NCBI GenBank assembly: GCA_902574355.1
Contig: CACGNN010000001.1
Location: 235,165-299,164 of the forward strand
DNA from: an uncultured SAR86 cluster bacterium
GTDB taxonomy: Bacteria; Pseudomonadota; Gammaproteobacteria; Magnimaribacterales; Magnimaribacteraceae
DNA length: 64,000 bases
Direction of reading: 5' to 3'
Of this stretch, positions 34,431 through 44,415 are shown in pieces; the first letter of the stretch is position 1, and each line of letters begins with the position of its first letter. Under the pieces are notes generated by a model, which had not been told where the DNA came from, searched no databases, and was given only the letters and a program-made list of their open reading frames with translations. The position numbers and the translations under genes were made by a program.

Positions 34431-37114
34431 TATTTTTTTCTAGCATTTTTCCTAGCCATTTTTGCTTCAGCTCTTCTCAGCCTTCTGTTGCCCTGCTCTT
34501 TAGAAGTTGCTTCTTCTTGCCTGGCTGGAGTCAATGCAGATTCAGGACTAGGATGGTCTAGATTCTGAGCTTGATTTTGTTTCGGAAGGTTCAAGTCTCC
34601 AGAATCCTCTAATTCAATTTCCACTCTTGATAAGAATCTTATGCCCTCTAATCTTATCTTATTCAAAAGGCTCTCAAATAGTTCAAATGATTCTCTTCTA
34701 AATTCAAGCTTGGGATTTTTACTGGCATAACTTCTAAGGCCAATACCCTGTCTTAAGGCATCTACCTCTGCCAGATGATCTTTCCAAGCATTATCAATTA
34801 TCTGAAGGAGTATTTGCTTCTCGAAATCTCTCATGACTGGACCTATGCTATTGCTTTTTTCACTATAAGCCTGATTTGCAGACATGAGTATTTTTTGCTC
34901 TACATCTTCTCGCGTCATATTACTCTCTGACGCAATCCATTGTTTGATTGGGATTTGTAGTCCAAATATATTTGATAAAGAACCTTCCAAAACATCAGTA
35001 TTCCATTCGTGAGGCTCTAAATCTCCAAGAGAAACAGAATCTAATTCATCTGAAATTATGGTCTCTCTCATTGAGTCAAGTAGTTCAGTTATAACGTCAG
35101 CCTCAAGAATATTATTTCTTTGTGAGTAGATAATTTGTCTTTGCTCGTTTGCCATATCATCATATTCAAGTAGCATTTTCCTAATATCGAAATTTCTTCC
35201 TTCAACTCTTTTTTGCGCTCTCTCTATCGCCCCGCTTAACATCCTATGTTCGATAGATTCTCCTTCCTCCAAACCTACTCTTTGCATAATATTTTTGAAT
35301 TGATCGGATGCAAATATTCTCATCAGATTATCTTCAAGAGAAATATAAAATCTTGAGGAACCTGGATCACCTTGTCTGCCTGAACGTCCTCTGAGTTGAT
35401 TATCCATTCTTCTAGATTCATTTCTTTCGGTCCCAATGACATGTAAACCTCCAGAATTAATAACCTCTGAATTTAGATTTTTCCATTTAGATTCCAATTC
35501 TTCTTTTTTCGAATCATCCTTATGCTTTTCAAGCTCTGCTTCCCAGTTTCCGCCGAGAACTATATCTGTTCCCCTACCTGCCATATTGGTAGCTATAGTA
35601 ATAACACCTGGTTTACCAGCCTGTGAAATTATTTCAGCTTCTTTTGCATGATTTTTTGCATTGAGAACTTGATGTTCAATATTTTCCTTTTTTAAAAGGC
35701 TAGATAAAAGCTCTGAACTTTCTAAAGATGCTGTACCAACGAGTATGGGATTACCTTTATTTTTATACTCTTTAATTTCATTTATTACAGCTTTATATTT
35801 TTCAGCTTGGGTTAAATACACAAGATCATTTTTGTCGTCACGAATCATAGGTTCATTTGTTGGAACTTCCAGAACATTGAGACCATAGATTTCAGCAAAC
35901 TCCTCAGCTTCTGTACTTGCTGTACCAGTCATTCCAGATAATTTTTCATATTGCCTGAAATAATTTTGGAAAGTACAAGATGCCAGAGTCTGACTTTCCA
36001 TTTGTATGGGTACATTTTCCTTTTGCTCTATTGCTTGATGCAAACCATCAGCCAGTCTTCTTCCCGGCATGGCTCTGCCTGTGTTTTCATCAATTAATAC
36101 TACTTGGTTATTTTGGACCATGTAGTCAACATCTTTATTGAAAAGAAAGTGAGCTCTTAATGAGGATTGAATATAGTGAAGAAGTCTTAAATTTCCTGAA
36201 GAGTAAAGACTCTGATCTTCTTCAAGAAGATTATCATCTTTTAATAGCTGCTCGATGAAATCATGTCCAAAATCGGTAAGCTCAACCTGCTTTGATTTCT
36301 CATCTATAACAAAATGACCCACATCTTCCTTATTTTGATCTTGGTCATCCTCTTCATCAGTCTCTAAAATAGTTTGTTCTTCTAATTTAGGAATAAACTT
36401 GCTAATTTTTTGGTAGATCTGAGCTGTATTTTCTGCTGGTCCAGAAATAACAAGAGGAGTCCTTGCCTCATCTATAAGAATAGAATCTACTTCATCAATG
36501 ATTGCAAAATAATAGTCATTCATCATCCTATCATTTGTATTCACAACCATATTATTTCTAAGAAAATCAAACCCAAGCTCATTATTGGTTGCGTATATAA
36601 CATCTGCTTCATAAGAAGCTTTTCTTTCTTCTAGTTGCTGTCCTGGAATGATAAAAGATACAGACATACCAAGATTTTCATATATTGGGCCCATCCATTC
36701 TGCATCTCTTTTTGCTAAGTAATCATTCACTGTTACTAAAACAACTTTTCTTTCTGTTATGGAATTGAGGTAAGAAGGCAAGGTAGCTACAAGTGTTTTA
36801 CCTTCTCCAGTAGCCATTTCAGCTATTTGACAATTGTGAAGGGCTATTCCACCTATGAGCTGACAATCATAGTGTCTTAAACCAAGCTGTCTTTTGCTTA
36901 CTTCTCTGACGACAGCAAAAGCTTCAGGGAGTAGATCATCTAAAGATTCTCCATTCTTGTGGCGGTCAATGAAATCTTCTCTTTTTTTCTTAAGATCTTC
37001 GTTGGTGAGCTTTGAATACTCTTCCTCAAGGGAATTTATAGAATTCACCAAAGGTTGAATTTTTTTTAATACTTTCTGGTTTTTTGAACCAAATATTTTA
37101 TCTAATAAACCCAT
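34430..37114 (-). CDS. secA: Protein translocase ATPase SecA
   Basis: Motor of the general secretion pathway. Residues about 80-230: ATGEGKTL (Walker A) and DEVDSILIDEART (DEAD-like box). The C-terminal motor domain holds NMAGRGTDIVLGG and GRSGRQGDPGSS. Length is 894 aa. The tail (after about 840) is a Pro/Ser/Glu-rich linker ending in a Lys/Arg cluster, RRAEAKMARKNARKK. It lacks the CxCxSG-x-C(H/C) zinc motif that binds SecB and membrane in E. coli. secM is absent; only 53 bases separate it from lpxC. Confidence 0.95.
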   Translation of the reverse strand: MGLLDKIFGSKNQKVLKKIQPLVNSINSLEEEYSKLTNEDLKKKREDFIDRHKNGESLDDLLPEAFAVVREVSKRQLGLRHYDCQLIGGIALHNCQIAEMATGEGKTLVATLPSYLNSITERKVVLVTVNDYLAKRDAEWMGPIYENLGMSVSFIIPGQQLEERKASYEADVIYATNNELGFDFLRNNMVVNTNDRMMNDYYFAIIDEVDSILIDEARTPLVISGPAENTAQIYQKISKFIPKLEEQTILETDEEDDQDQNKEDVGHFVIDEKSKQVELTDFGHDFIEQLLKDDNLLEEDQSLYSSGNLRLLHYIQSSLRAHFLFNKDVDYMVQNNQVVLIDENTGRAMPGRRLADGLHQAIEQKENVPIQMESQTLASCTFQNYFRQYEKLSGMTGTASTEAEEFAEIYGLNVLEVPTNEPMIRDDKNDLVYLTQAEKYKAVINEIKEYKNKGNPILVGTASLESSELLSSLLKKENIEHQVLNAKNHAKEAEIISQAGKPGVITIATNMAGRGTDIVLGGNWEAELEKHKDDSKKEELESKWKNLNSEVINSGGLHVIGTERNESRRMDNQLRGRSGRQGDPGSSRFYISLEDNLMRIFASDQFKNIMQRVGLEEGESIEHRMLSGAIERAQKRVEGRNFDIRKMLLEYDDMANEQRQIIYSQRNNILEADVITELLDSMRETIISDELDSVSLGDLEPHEWNTDVLEGSLSNIFGLQIPIKQWIASESNMTREDVEQKILMSANQAYSEKSNSIGPVMRDFEKQILLQIIDNAWKDHLAEVDALRQGIGLRSYASKNPKLEFRRESFELFESLLNKIRLEGIRFLSRVEIELEDSGDLNLPKQNQAQNLDHPSPESALTPARQEEATSKEQGNRRLRRAEAKMARKNARKK

Positions 37115-37167
37115 AAAAATTTGTTAGGCGCAATTCTAACAGTTGCTAACGAATATCAGATAAAAAA

Positions 37168-38088
37168 TTATCCCGAACTAGGATCAATGATGGGTTCGAG
37201 GTATTTGATGGGAGAATTCACTGGATCATCATAAGTTTTAACTTCCCATGTATCTGGTCTAGCAATGAGTTCTCTTAGGAGTGCATTGTTTACTTTATGA
37301 CCTGACTTATAGCCTTCGAAAGAGCCTACCAAATTATGACCAAGTAAGTATAAGTCCCCAATAGCATCTAGGATTTTATGCTTGATCATTTCGTTCTCAA
37401 CCCTCAATCCATCTTCATTTAATATGCAATCATCACCTATGGCTATTGTGTTTTTTACACTTGCTCCTAGGGCAAGATTATTTTCATTTAAAGTTTCTAG
37501 CTCACTCATAAATCCAAAAGTCCTTGCTCTGCTTACTTCTCTTACAAATGAAGTGCTATTAAAGTTAACTGAGGCTTTTGTCGCATGATCCTTGTGAACT
37601 GGGTGGTCATATAACATTGTAAAATCGACTTTGAATCCATCAAAAGGTGATACTTGAGCCCAAGCATCATCATGGGATACTTTCACTGTATCTTTTATCC
37701 TTATGAATTTTTTTATTTGGTCTTGTTCAAGTAAACCTGCAGATTCTAGTAAGAATACAAATGGTGCAGCGCTTCCATCCATTATAGGAATTTCAGGTCC
37801 ATTTACTTCTACATATGCGTTATCAATACCTAGTCCTGCTATAGCAGACATGAGATGCTCAATGGTCGAAATTCTTGTCTCTCCTGAAGTTAGGCAAGTC
37901 GATAATGAAGTATCGCCAACATTCTCTGCCGAAGCCTTTATTTCAACAACAGGATCTAAATCAACTCTTTTAAAAATAATCCCTGTATCTGTAGGTGCAG
38001 GAAGAATCTTTAATATAATCGGATTTCCCGTATGTAAACCTACACCAAATGCCTTAATAGGATTTTGCAGGGTTCTTTGAGTGAGCAT
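37168..38088 (-). CDS. lpxC: UDP-3-O-acyl-N-acetylglucosamine deacetylase
   Basis: First committed step of lipid A synthesis, a zinc deacetylase. Zinc ligands: His78 in [14 protein letters not shown] and, near 236-240, [14 protein letters not shown] (His and Asp). The Glu/Lys catalytic set lies in [11 protein letters not shown]. 306 aa, normal length. LpxC means the cell has an LPS-type outer membrane. In E. coli its amount is controlled by FtsH through the C-terminus; here the tail is [11 protein letters not shown]. Confidence 0.95.
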   Translation of the reverse strand: MLTQRTLQNPIKAFGVGLHTGNPIILKILPAPTDTGIIFKRVDLDPVVEIKASAENVGDTSLSTCLTSGETRISTIEHLMSAIAGLGIDNAYVEVNGPEIPIMDGSAAPFVFLLESAGLLEQDQIKKFIRIKDTVKVSHDDAWAQVSPFDGFKVDFTMLYDHPVHKDHATKASVNFNSTSFVREVSRARTFGFMSELETLNENNLALGASVKNTIAIGDDCILNEDGLRVENEMIKHKILDAIGDLYLLGHNLVGSFEGYKSGHKVNNALLRELIARPDTWEVKTYDDPVNSPIKYLEPIIDPSSG

Positions 38089-38110
38089 TTAGTTATTCTA
38101 TAGATAAAGT

Positions 38111-38860
38111 TTAATTAAAAGAATTATTTTGTTTTTTGATCTCAAACAGCATTATCCCGGCACTCACTGATGCATTTAAACTATCCATTTTTTCCGACAT
38201 CTTTATCTTTATGAGTTCATCACAATTTTCTCTAGTTAGTCTTCTAATGCCTTTATTTTCAGATCCAATTATCAACGCCATCTTCTTAGGGTAATTAATT
38301 TCGTTATGACCTAATGAGGCTTTCAGATCACTTCCATATACTGCTACTCCCATTTCTTGCAGATTATTAATTGTCCTCACTATGTTAGTGACAATAACAA
38401 ATGGAATAAGTTCTGAAGCTCCGCAGGATATTTTTCTAACTGTAGAGGTAAGATGACAAGATCTATTCTTTGGGACTATTACTGCATCGACATCTGCTGC
38501 AGCCGCACTTCTTAAGCATGCTCCGACATTATGAGGATCCAAGAGGCCATCTAAAATAAGAAATGTAAGGTTAGGTCTTTCAATTATTGATTGGATGAAC
38601 GCTTCAGATTCTTCTAATCTCTTATTACATGTCACCGCAATACTTTGATGATTAATATCTTGAAATTCCTTTTCAAAAAACTCAGGATCTTTTTTAGTGA
38701 TTTTTATTTTATTTTTTTCAGCTTGACCAACAACAGACTCGATCCTTCTATTCAGCACTTCGCCAACATACAGAGATTGAACCGATTTAGGTCTCGAGTT
38801 GATTATTTGGTTGACTATATTTAAGCCACACACCAATTCCTGATCTGAATTTGAACTCAT
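38111..38860 (-). CDS. rlmB: 23S rRNA (guanosine(2251)-2'-O)-methyltransferase RlmB
   Basis: SpoU-family knotted methyltransferase that modifies G2251 in the peptidyl-transferase loop of 23S rRNA. The N-terminal L30e-like domain is followed by the three SPOUT motifs: LILDGLLDPHNVGACLRSAA, ALIIGSENKGIRRLTRENCD and MDSLNASVSAGIMLFE. 249 aa. The stop of rnr and the ATG of rlmB overlap by four bases (38857-38860), the classical rnr-rlmB operon. Confidence 0.93.
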   Translation of the reverse strand: MSSNSDQELVCGLNIVNQIINSRPKSVQSLYVGEVLNRRIESVVGQAEKNKIKITKKDPEFFEKEFQDINHQSIAVTCNKRLEESEAFIQSIIERPNLTFLILDGLLDPHNVGACLRSAAAADVDAVIVPKNRSCHLTSTVRKISCGASELIPFVIVTNIVRTINNLQEMGVAVYGSDLKASLGHNEINYPKKMALIIGSENKGIRRLTRENCDELIKIKMSEKMDSLNASVSAGIMLFEIKKQNNSFN

Positions 38861-40794
38861 TTAACTAATCTAAGGTCTACTTTCTGAGCGAAGACTTCCA
38901 CTTTTTCAATTGTTGCTTTAACCTCGTCTCCAAGAGAGTATGAGTGTCTTGAGCTATTACTTTGTAACATTTTACTATCTTCATCGAAGACATAATACTC
39001 ATTACGCGGTAAATACTTTATATGGCAGAGACCTTCAATATTTATCTCTTTTAAGTGAATAAATATACCAAAATTAGTAACACCAATTATCTGACCATTA
39101 AAAGTATTCCCAATATTCTCAGAAGCAAAAGCACACTTCAGGTGATTTAGGGCTTCTCTTTCAGCTTTTTCAGCAATCCTTTCCTTTGTAGAACAACTTT
39201 TTGACGACTCTATTAACTGGTCATGGCTATAAACAGGTTTAGTTTTTATGGGATTTTCAGCTATTTTTATATTTCCATGATTAGACTTTATTAGAGATTT
39301 TATTGCTCTATGAACAAGTAAATCAGGATATCTTCTTATTGGAGAAGTGAAGTGAGAGTAGTTTGAGTAATTTAGGGCATAGTGGATGGCAGCATCAGCT
39401 TCGTAAGTAGCCAGGCTCATAGAATATAAAATTTGCGAGTGAATGATGCTCTTATCTTTTCTATCCTTAGCTGCTTCTGCAAGAGATGTTAATTTTTTTA
39501 TATCGCTACCGTCATCCAAAGAAGCATTAATTTTTCTACTCCTTAAAAATTTTTCAAGAGTTTTAATTTTTAATATATCTGGCTTTGGGTGAACCCTGAA
39601 AACGGATGGCATTTTATGTTTCAAACATAATTCAGCAGCTGATATATTTGCAGCTAGCATGAATTCTTCGATCATCATATGAGAAATCTCTCTTGGTGAA
39701 TCAATAAATTTTACAATTTTCTGATTTTCTAACTTAGGAATGTATGTTGGTACTTCGAGCTCTAGTGAACCCCTTTTAACTCTATTTTTCTTTAATCTTT
39801 TATAGATTTTTAACAGAACTCTTAAAGAATCTGCGTAGGGCTTTTTAAATTGTTTTTTTTCTATTTCCCGCGTAACTGTAGGGTAAGTCAATCTAGACTT
39901 AGAATTGATTATTGCTTCAAAAAAAGAAGTATCTGTGAGACTTCCATCTTCACTGACAGTAGTCTTACAAACTATACAGAATCTATCCTCATTAGGTTTT
40001 AATGAACACAAGTCATTACTTAATTCCTCTGGCAACATAGGAATTACTCTCTGCGAAAAATAAACTGAGGTTCCTCTATCAAAAGCTTCATTATCTAGAT
40101 GACTACCTTCATCTACATAACGTGCAACATCGGCTATTGCTACGTATAAAATTAGATTTCCATCCTCATCCTTTTCTCCTAGCACAGCGTCATCAAAGTC
40201 TTTTGCGCTTTTTCCATCTATAGTCACAAAAGTTTTACCCCTGAGATCTATTACGGATTCAATATCGAAATTCTTATCTTTTAGCTTTCTTGATTCATTA
40301 ATTACCGCCTTAGGCCATTCACGTTTAAGATTATGATTAGTTACAGCCATCTCATATGCCAAACTAAATTCATTATCTAAATCGAATAAAGAAATAAGAT
40401 TTGCTTCAGGCAGGGCTTCTAGACTGGGTTGTTTATGCAACAAAAATTTACCGATGCCACCATCTTTAATCATTTTAGGATACGGCTCTTTGATTAAAAC
40501 CCTTAAATCATTTTCGTAGCCCATTGGACTTGTGTATAACCTTTTACCTCTTTTAAATATCTTCCCAATAAATTCGCTTGTATTTTCTGTGATGACTTTA
40601 TCTATTTTTGCCCAACCTTTTGGAGTAAGAGAAAATTGAACTAAGTCTCCAGGCATTGCTTTAAACAGTTCTTTCTTTCCAAGTTTAAATTGAGAATCAT
40701 ATTTGGAATCATCTACATAAAATCCTCTAGATTTATTAGATTTTTTTACAATCCCTCTAAGTGCTTTAGAGGTTTGTTTATATGATTTTTTCAA
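38857..40794 (-). CDS. rnr: Ribonuclease R (short form)
   Basis: 3'-5' exoribonuclease that degrades structured RNA. The catalytic RNB domain holds TIDGKSAKDFDDAV (four Asp metal ligands) and NYSHFTSPIRRYPDLLVHRA. A C-terminal S1 domain (GQIIGVTNFGIFIHLKEINIEGLCHI) ends the protein. At 645 aa it lacks the N-terminal helix-turn-helix and most of the first cold-shock domain of E. coli RNase R (813 aa) and the basic C-tail, so it approaches RNase II in size. The start is TTG at 40794 with no clear binding site; ATG is not available upstream. Confidence 0.88.
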   Translation of the reverse strand: MKKSYKQTSKALRGIVKKSNKSRGFYVDDSKYDSQFKLGKKELFKAMPGDLVQFSLTPKGWAKIDKVITENTSEFIGKIFKRGKRLYTSPMGYENDLRVLIKEPYPKMIKDGGIGKFLLHKQPSLEALPEANLISLFDLDNEFSLAYEMAVTNHNLKREWPKAVINESRKLKDKNFDIESVIDLRGKTFVTIDGKSAKDFDDAVLGEKDEDGNLILYVAIADVARYVDEGSHLDNEAFDRGTSVYFSQRVIPMLPEELSNDLCSLKPNEDRFCIVCKTTVSEDGSLTDTSFFEAIINSKSRLTYPTVTREIEKKQFKKPYADSLRVLLKIYKRLKKNRVKRGSLELEVPTYIPKLENQKIVKFIDSPREISHMMIEEFMLAANISAAELCLKHKMPSVFRVHPKPDILKIKTLEKFLRSRKINASLDDGSDIKKLTSLAEAAKDRKDKSIIHSQILYSMSLATYEADAAIHYALNYSNYSHFTSPIRRYPDLLVHRAIKSLIKSNHGNIKIAENPIKTKPVYSHDQLIESSKSCSTKERIAEKAEREALNHLKCAFASENIGNTFNGQIIGVTNFGIFIHLKEINIEGLCHIKYLPRNEYYVFDEDSKMLQSNSSRHSYSLGDEVKATIEKVEVFAQKVDLRLVK

Positions 40795-40921
40795 TAGATG
40801 GATTTTATAAAGTATTTTTCCGGTAACTTGCTGGAGTATTTTAAATCATTAAGTTCTCTAAGAGTGATTTTTGTATTAGCACAAGGTTGCTTGCTAATAA
40901 CTTAGCTATTAAAGTTGTGTT

Positions 40922-41080
40922 ATGCATATTGGAATTATTATTTCTTTAATATTTATTAGCCTTTTATTCTTTCTTTGGCAATATTCGAAAGGAGAGCAAG
41001 TTGGAAGAAGAATTGGTTTCTTATTAAATATTTGGGGAGCAGTAATAGTATTCTACTTATTCATGGTTGTTTTTTTATAA
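40922..41080 (+). CDS. Micro membrane protein, 52 aa
   Basis: ATG 40922 to TAA 41078-41080. An N-terminal helix (IGIIISLIFISLLFFLW), a basic loop QYSKGEQVGRRIG and a second helix LNIWGAVIVFYLFMVVFL give a two-helix hairpin with the loop likely cytosolic. It occupies the gap between the divergent rnr and the acyl-CoA ligase gene, 12 bases before the latter. Composition is like the other small membrane ORFs here (10159, 16559, 44416). No family recognised. Lack of an obvious Shine-Dalgarno site lowers confidence. Confidence 0.5.
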   Translation: MHIGIIISLIFISLLFFLWQYSKGEQVGRRIGFLLNIWGAVIVFYLFMVVFL

Positions 41081-41092
41081 CTGGGGAAATTT

Positions 41093-42637
41093 ATGTCTGT
41101 CAAACATTATGATTGGTCAGCTTATCATGCTTACGTGAGGCCAACTAAGATAGCGATTCGTGATTTGAGTGCAAAACAAAGTCTTACTTACAAAGAGCTT
41201 GATGATAGAGCTTGTCTTTTAGCAAATTGGCTACAAAGAAAGGGTGTAGAAAAGGGTGATAGGGTAGCAATTTTATCTCAGAATTGTGCTGAATTTTTCG
41301 AACTAGAATTTGCATGTGCAAAAATAGGAGCTATTGAGCTCCCCTTAAATTGGCGATTAACAAAACCCGAACTGGAATATATTCTTAATGACAGCACGCC
41401 TAAAGTTCTTATCTATGATGTATCTTTTTCTGATATCTCAAACGAATTAGTAAAGGACTGTAATATTTCCAGCTCTTTGGAGATAAATAAGGAAGATTTA
41501 GAAAGCGAGTATGAAATTACTCTAAAGGAATCTAGTTTTGAATATGATCAACCGGAAATTACACAAGAAGATTTGATAATGATTATGTATACATCTGGTA
41601 CAACTGGTCACCCAAAAGGGGCGATGATTAATCATCAAATGCAACTGTATAATGTGATCAATCTTGCCTCACCTGCATTTGTATCTACGGATACTGTTCA
41701 GTTAGTAGTTTTACCGCTTTTTCATACCGGGGGTATGAACTGCTATGCAAATCCTGTTTTGCATGCTGGTGGGGAATTAATTCTTATTAGAGATTTTGAT
41801 CCTGGCTTAGCATTGTCAATTCTTGGAAATCCTGAATTTCAGGTATCTCATTTTTTTGCAGTTCCAGCCCCTTATCAATTCATGATGAATCATCCTGATT
41901 TTGATAGCACTGATTTATCAAGTCTGAAAGTTGCAGGAGTAGGTGGTGCTCCATGTGCTGAGGCAATACTCAGAACCTGGTCAGATAGAGGCGTTTCTAT
42001 GATTCAGGGTTGGGGTATGACTGAGACAAGTCCTGGAGGTATAGGACTTCCCGCCGAAGATGCTGAAAGAAAGTTAGGCTCAGCAGGAAAGCCACTTTTG
42101 CATACAGAAGTCAAAGTAGTTGACGATGAAGGTCAAGAGCTTCCTTGGGGGGAGGTAGGGGAGCTATATATAAGAGGTCCAAATATCACTCCAGGTTACT
42201 GGAATAATGAAGAAGCAACACAGAATTCTTTCGAAGGCGATTGGCTGAAAACTGGTGATGCTGCAAGATTCGATGATGAAGGGTTTATATATATCGTAGA
42301 TCGTTGGAAAGATATGTATATATCCGGCGGAGAAAATGTTTATCCAGCTGAAGTTGAAAATGTTCTTTACCAACTTCCTGAAATTGCCGAGGCAGCAATT
42401 ATTGGTGTACCAGACAATAGATGGGGTGAGACAGGTATAGCGTTTATCAGCCTCAAATCAGAACAAACCCTAGAAGAAAAAGATATCATAGAACATTGCC
42501 TAAAAAACCTCGCAAAATTTAAAGTTCCAAATTCAGTGAAATTTATAGATGCCTTGCCCCGAAATGCTACTGGTAAAGTCTTAAAAAGAAACTTAAGAGA
42601 TGATCTTCTTGGGTCAGATGCTCCAGCTATTTCTTAG
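41093..42637 (+). CDS. AMP-forming acyl-CoA synthetase
   Basis: 514 aa ANL-superfamily ligase that activates a carboxylic acid as acyl-AMP and then acyl-CoA. P-loop-like YTSGTTGHPKGAMINH, the A5 motif GWGMTETSPGG, the A7/A8 hinge TGDAARFDDEGFIYIVDRWKD and the catalytic Lys in PRNATGKVLKRNLR are all seen. Related to FadD3/medium-chain and feruloyl-type ligases; the acid is not deducible. GGGGAAA stands six bases before the ATG. It is followed by an SDR (28 bases) and a VOC protein (ATGA overlap), forming a three-gene cassette. Confidence 0.9.
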   Translation: MSVKHYDWSAYHAYVRPTKIAIRDLSAKQSLTYKELDDRACLLANWLQRKGVEKGDRVAILSQNCAEFFELEFACAKIGAIELPLNWRLTKPELEYILNDSTPKVLIYDVSFSDISNELVKDCNISSSLEINKEDLESEYEITLKESSFEYDQPEITQEDLIMIMYTSGTTGHPKGAMINHQMQLYNVINLASPAFVSTDTVQLVVLPLFHTGGMNCYANPVLHAGGELILIRDFDPGLALSILGNPEFQVSHFFAVPAPYQFMMNHPDFDSTDLSSLKVAGVGGAPCAEAILRTWSDRGVSMIQGWGMTETSPGGIGLPAEDAERKLGSAGKPLLHTEVKVVDDEGQELPWGEVGELYIRGPNITPGYWNNEEATQNSFEGDWLKTGDAARFDDEGFIYIVDRWKDMYISGGENVYPAEVENVLYQLPEIAEAAIIGVPDNRWGETGIAFISLKSEQTLEEKDIIEHCLKNLAKFKVPNSVKFIDALPRNATGKVLKRNLRDDLLGSDAPAIS

Positions 42638-42665
42638 TATCAATATATAGCAATTTAATTATTTT

Positions 42666-43496
42666 ATGTCTCTATCAGAATTTTCATTAAAAGGTAAAAA
42701 GGCTTTAGTCATTGGTGCAAGAAGAAATATGGGGAAGGGTTTTGCCCTTGGACTTGCTGAAGCAGGGGCCGATGTTGCTGTCACAGATCTAAACATCGAA
42801 TCTGGTCAGCTTGATGCAGTTTGTAAAGAAATTAAGGCTATGAACAGGCAGTCTATCTGCATCAAGACAGATATTTCTTCTCAGCCAGATGTAAAAAGCA
42901 TGGTTGATCAAGTTATGCAGGAATTTGGAGGTATCGATATTTTGATGAATGTGGCTGTCATGTACCACATGAAATCAGTAGTGGATCTGGATGAAGAAAG
43001 TTGGGATATGCTCAGTAATGTAAATTTGAAGGGTTACTGGCTCACTATTCAGGAAGTGGCCCCAATAATGAAGAAGCAAAAAAGTGGAAGCATAATAAAC
43101 CTTACTTCGAGAGGTGGACTTAAGGCACATGCTGATAAAGCTATGGGAAACTACGCAATAGTTAAATCAGGTATAGCAATGATGACAAGACAGTATGCAA
43201 GATATCTCGGACCTCATAATATAAGAGTCAATGCCATTGCACCTTCTTTAGTCGAGTGGGAAGAATTTCCGGGTCAAGAAAATAGAGAAAATAAAACTAT
43301 AACTAAGGGAGAAGTAAAAAAAGAAATATCTGAAAAAGAGAAATTTGAAGCATGGTCTACTGGACCAGAAAATATTCCTTTAGGACGTGTTGCTACCTTT
43401 AATGAAATGGCAAATGCGGCTGTTTTCCTTGCTTCTGATGCATCTAGTTATGTAAACGGCACTATCTTAAATGTTGATGGCGGATACATGGCATGA
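42666..43496 (+). CDS. Short-chain dehydrogenase/reductase
   Basis: 276 aa SDR. The glycine-rich loop is a variant, GARRNMGKGFALGLA, in place of TGxxxGIG. Asp in VAVTDLN suggests NAD. The catalytic set is Ser in INLTSRGG, Tyr and Lys in NYAIVKSGIAMM. An insertion after VEWEEFPGQ (Lys/Glu-rich, about 30 residues) covers the substrate loop. YVNGTILNVDGGYMA ends the fold. The stop overlaps the start of the VOC gene by four bases. Likely works on the product of the acyl-CoA ligase pathway. Confidence 0.87.
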   Translation: MSLSEFSLKGKKALVIGARRNMGKGFALGLAEAGADVAVTDLNIESGQLDAVCKEIKAMNRQSICIKTDISSQPDVKSMVDQVMQEFGGIDILMNVAVMYHMKSVVDLDEESWDMLSNVNLKGYWLTIQEVAPIMKKQKSGSIINLTSRGGLKAHADKAMGNYAIVKSGIAMMTRQYARYLGPHNIRVNAIAPSLVEWEEFPGQENRENKTITKGEVKKEISEKEKFEAWSTGPENIPLGRVATFNEMANAAVFLASDASSYVNGTILNVDGGYMA

Positions 43497-44413
43497 TACA
43501 TAACTGGGAATTTAACCATCTCGGGATGATGGTCACAGATCGAGATGAAATATTGAACTACTATCAATCTATTGGACTTGGAGTAAGCGTAGGACCGCAA
43601 CCTTTATTGCCATACATGGAGGGTGAAGGAGAGATAACTTTTTTTAAAGAGCTTTATGGTGAACCTATCTCTCATAGATTTGTGACCGGGGGAGCGCATA
43701 ATTTTAAAGATGGCCAGTCACAAATTGGAAATTGTCAGTTGGAAGTTTATCCCATGCGACCCGGACCCGGCATGTTCATTAGCAGATATCTAGAGAAGAA
43801 GGGTGATGGAATTAATCACATAGCTTTTAATACGACAGATATTGAAAGAGATACTCAATTTTTTTTAGATAGAGGCTGCGAATTAGTTTTTAATGTTACA
43901 ACTAATGGCAAAATTGTAGAAAACTATATAGATACTAGATTACATGGAGATTTGATGATTTCTTTAAGGCCACCGGCAGATAACTGGGAAAAATCTTGGC
44001 GAAAAAATAATGAATCGCATCCTCTAGTCAATAAGTGGGAATTTTTAGGCATAGGAATATGTGTTAATGATTTAGAGTCTGCTTCTGGTTATTACTCGAA
44101 ACTAGGTTATAAGAAAATTGAAGAAAAGCAGGTCAGAAAAGAATGGCAAATAACCTCTGAAGAATTTTATGTAAGTAATGTACTTTTTGAATTGATACAG
44201 GCCGAAAAAGACAGCATTTATAAAAATTCATTAGCACAACGAGGTGATGGCGTGGCAGAAATGATATTTAAGGTTTCCAATCTGAAAAAAGAAATAGATT
44301 TACTTAAAATTAAAGGCGCTAAGATACTAAAAGTATCTGATGATAAGAAAACGGCTTATATTGATTCATGCATGAAAGGCAACTTACTTACTAGGCTTGT
44401 AGAAAAGAAATAA
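43493..44413 (+). CDS. VOC-superfamily protein (two glyoxalase-like domains)
   Basis: 306 aa with two vicinal-oxygen-chelate modules. Module one starts FNHLGMMVTDRDEILNYYQS and has HIAFNTTDIERDTQFFLDRG. Module two begins EFLGIGICVNDLESASGYYS and contains AEMIFKVSNLKKEIDLLKIK. Metal ligands would be His of NHLGM, His of NHIAF and a Glu. The family includes extradiol dioxygenases, epimerases and glyoxalases. Being translationally coupled to the SDR suggests a ring-cleavage or isomerase step, but this is unproven. Confidence 0.8.
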   Translation: MIHNWEFNHLGMMVTDRDEILNYYQSIGLGVSVGPQPLLPYMEGEGEITFFKELYGEPISHRFVTGGAHNFKDGQSQIGNCQLEVYPMRPGPGMFISRYLEKKGDGINHIAFNTTDIERDTQFFLDRGCELVFNVTTNGKIVENYIDTRLHGDLMISLRPPADNWEKSWRKNNESHPLVNKWEFLGIGICVNDLESASGYYSKLGYKKIEEKQVRKEWQITSEEFYVSNVLFELIQAEKDSIYKNSLAQRGDGVAEMIFKVSNLKKEIDLLKIKGAKILKVSDDKKTAYIDSCMKGNLLTRLVEKK

Positions 44414-44415
44414 CC

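Noticed and set aside
37115-37167. GTTAG/CTAAC hairpin between lpxC and secA as terminator or SecM-type sensor
   Set aside because: Stem is only five pairs, there is no ORF for a secretion monitor, and both genes are expected in one operon.
40798-40905. 35-codon plus-strand ORF in the rnr upstream region
   Set aside because: No binding site, and it overlaps the probable rnr promoter; coding character is weak compared with the 40922 ORF.
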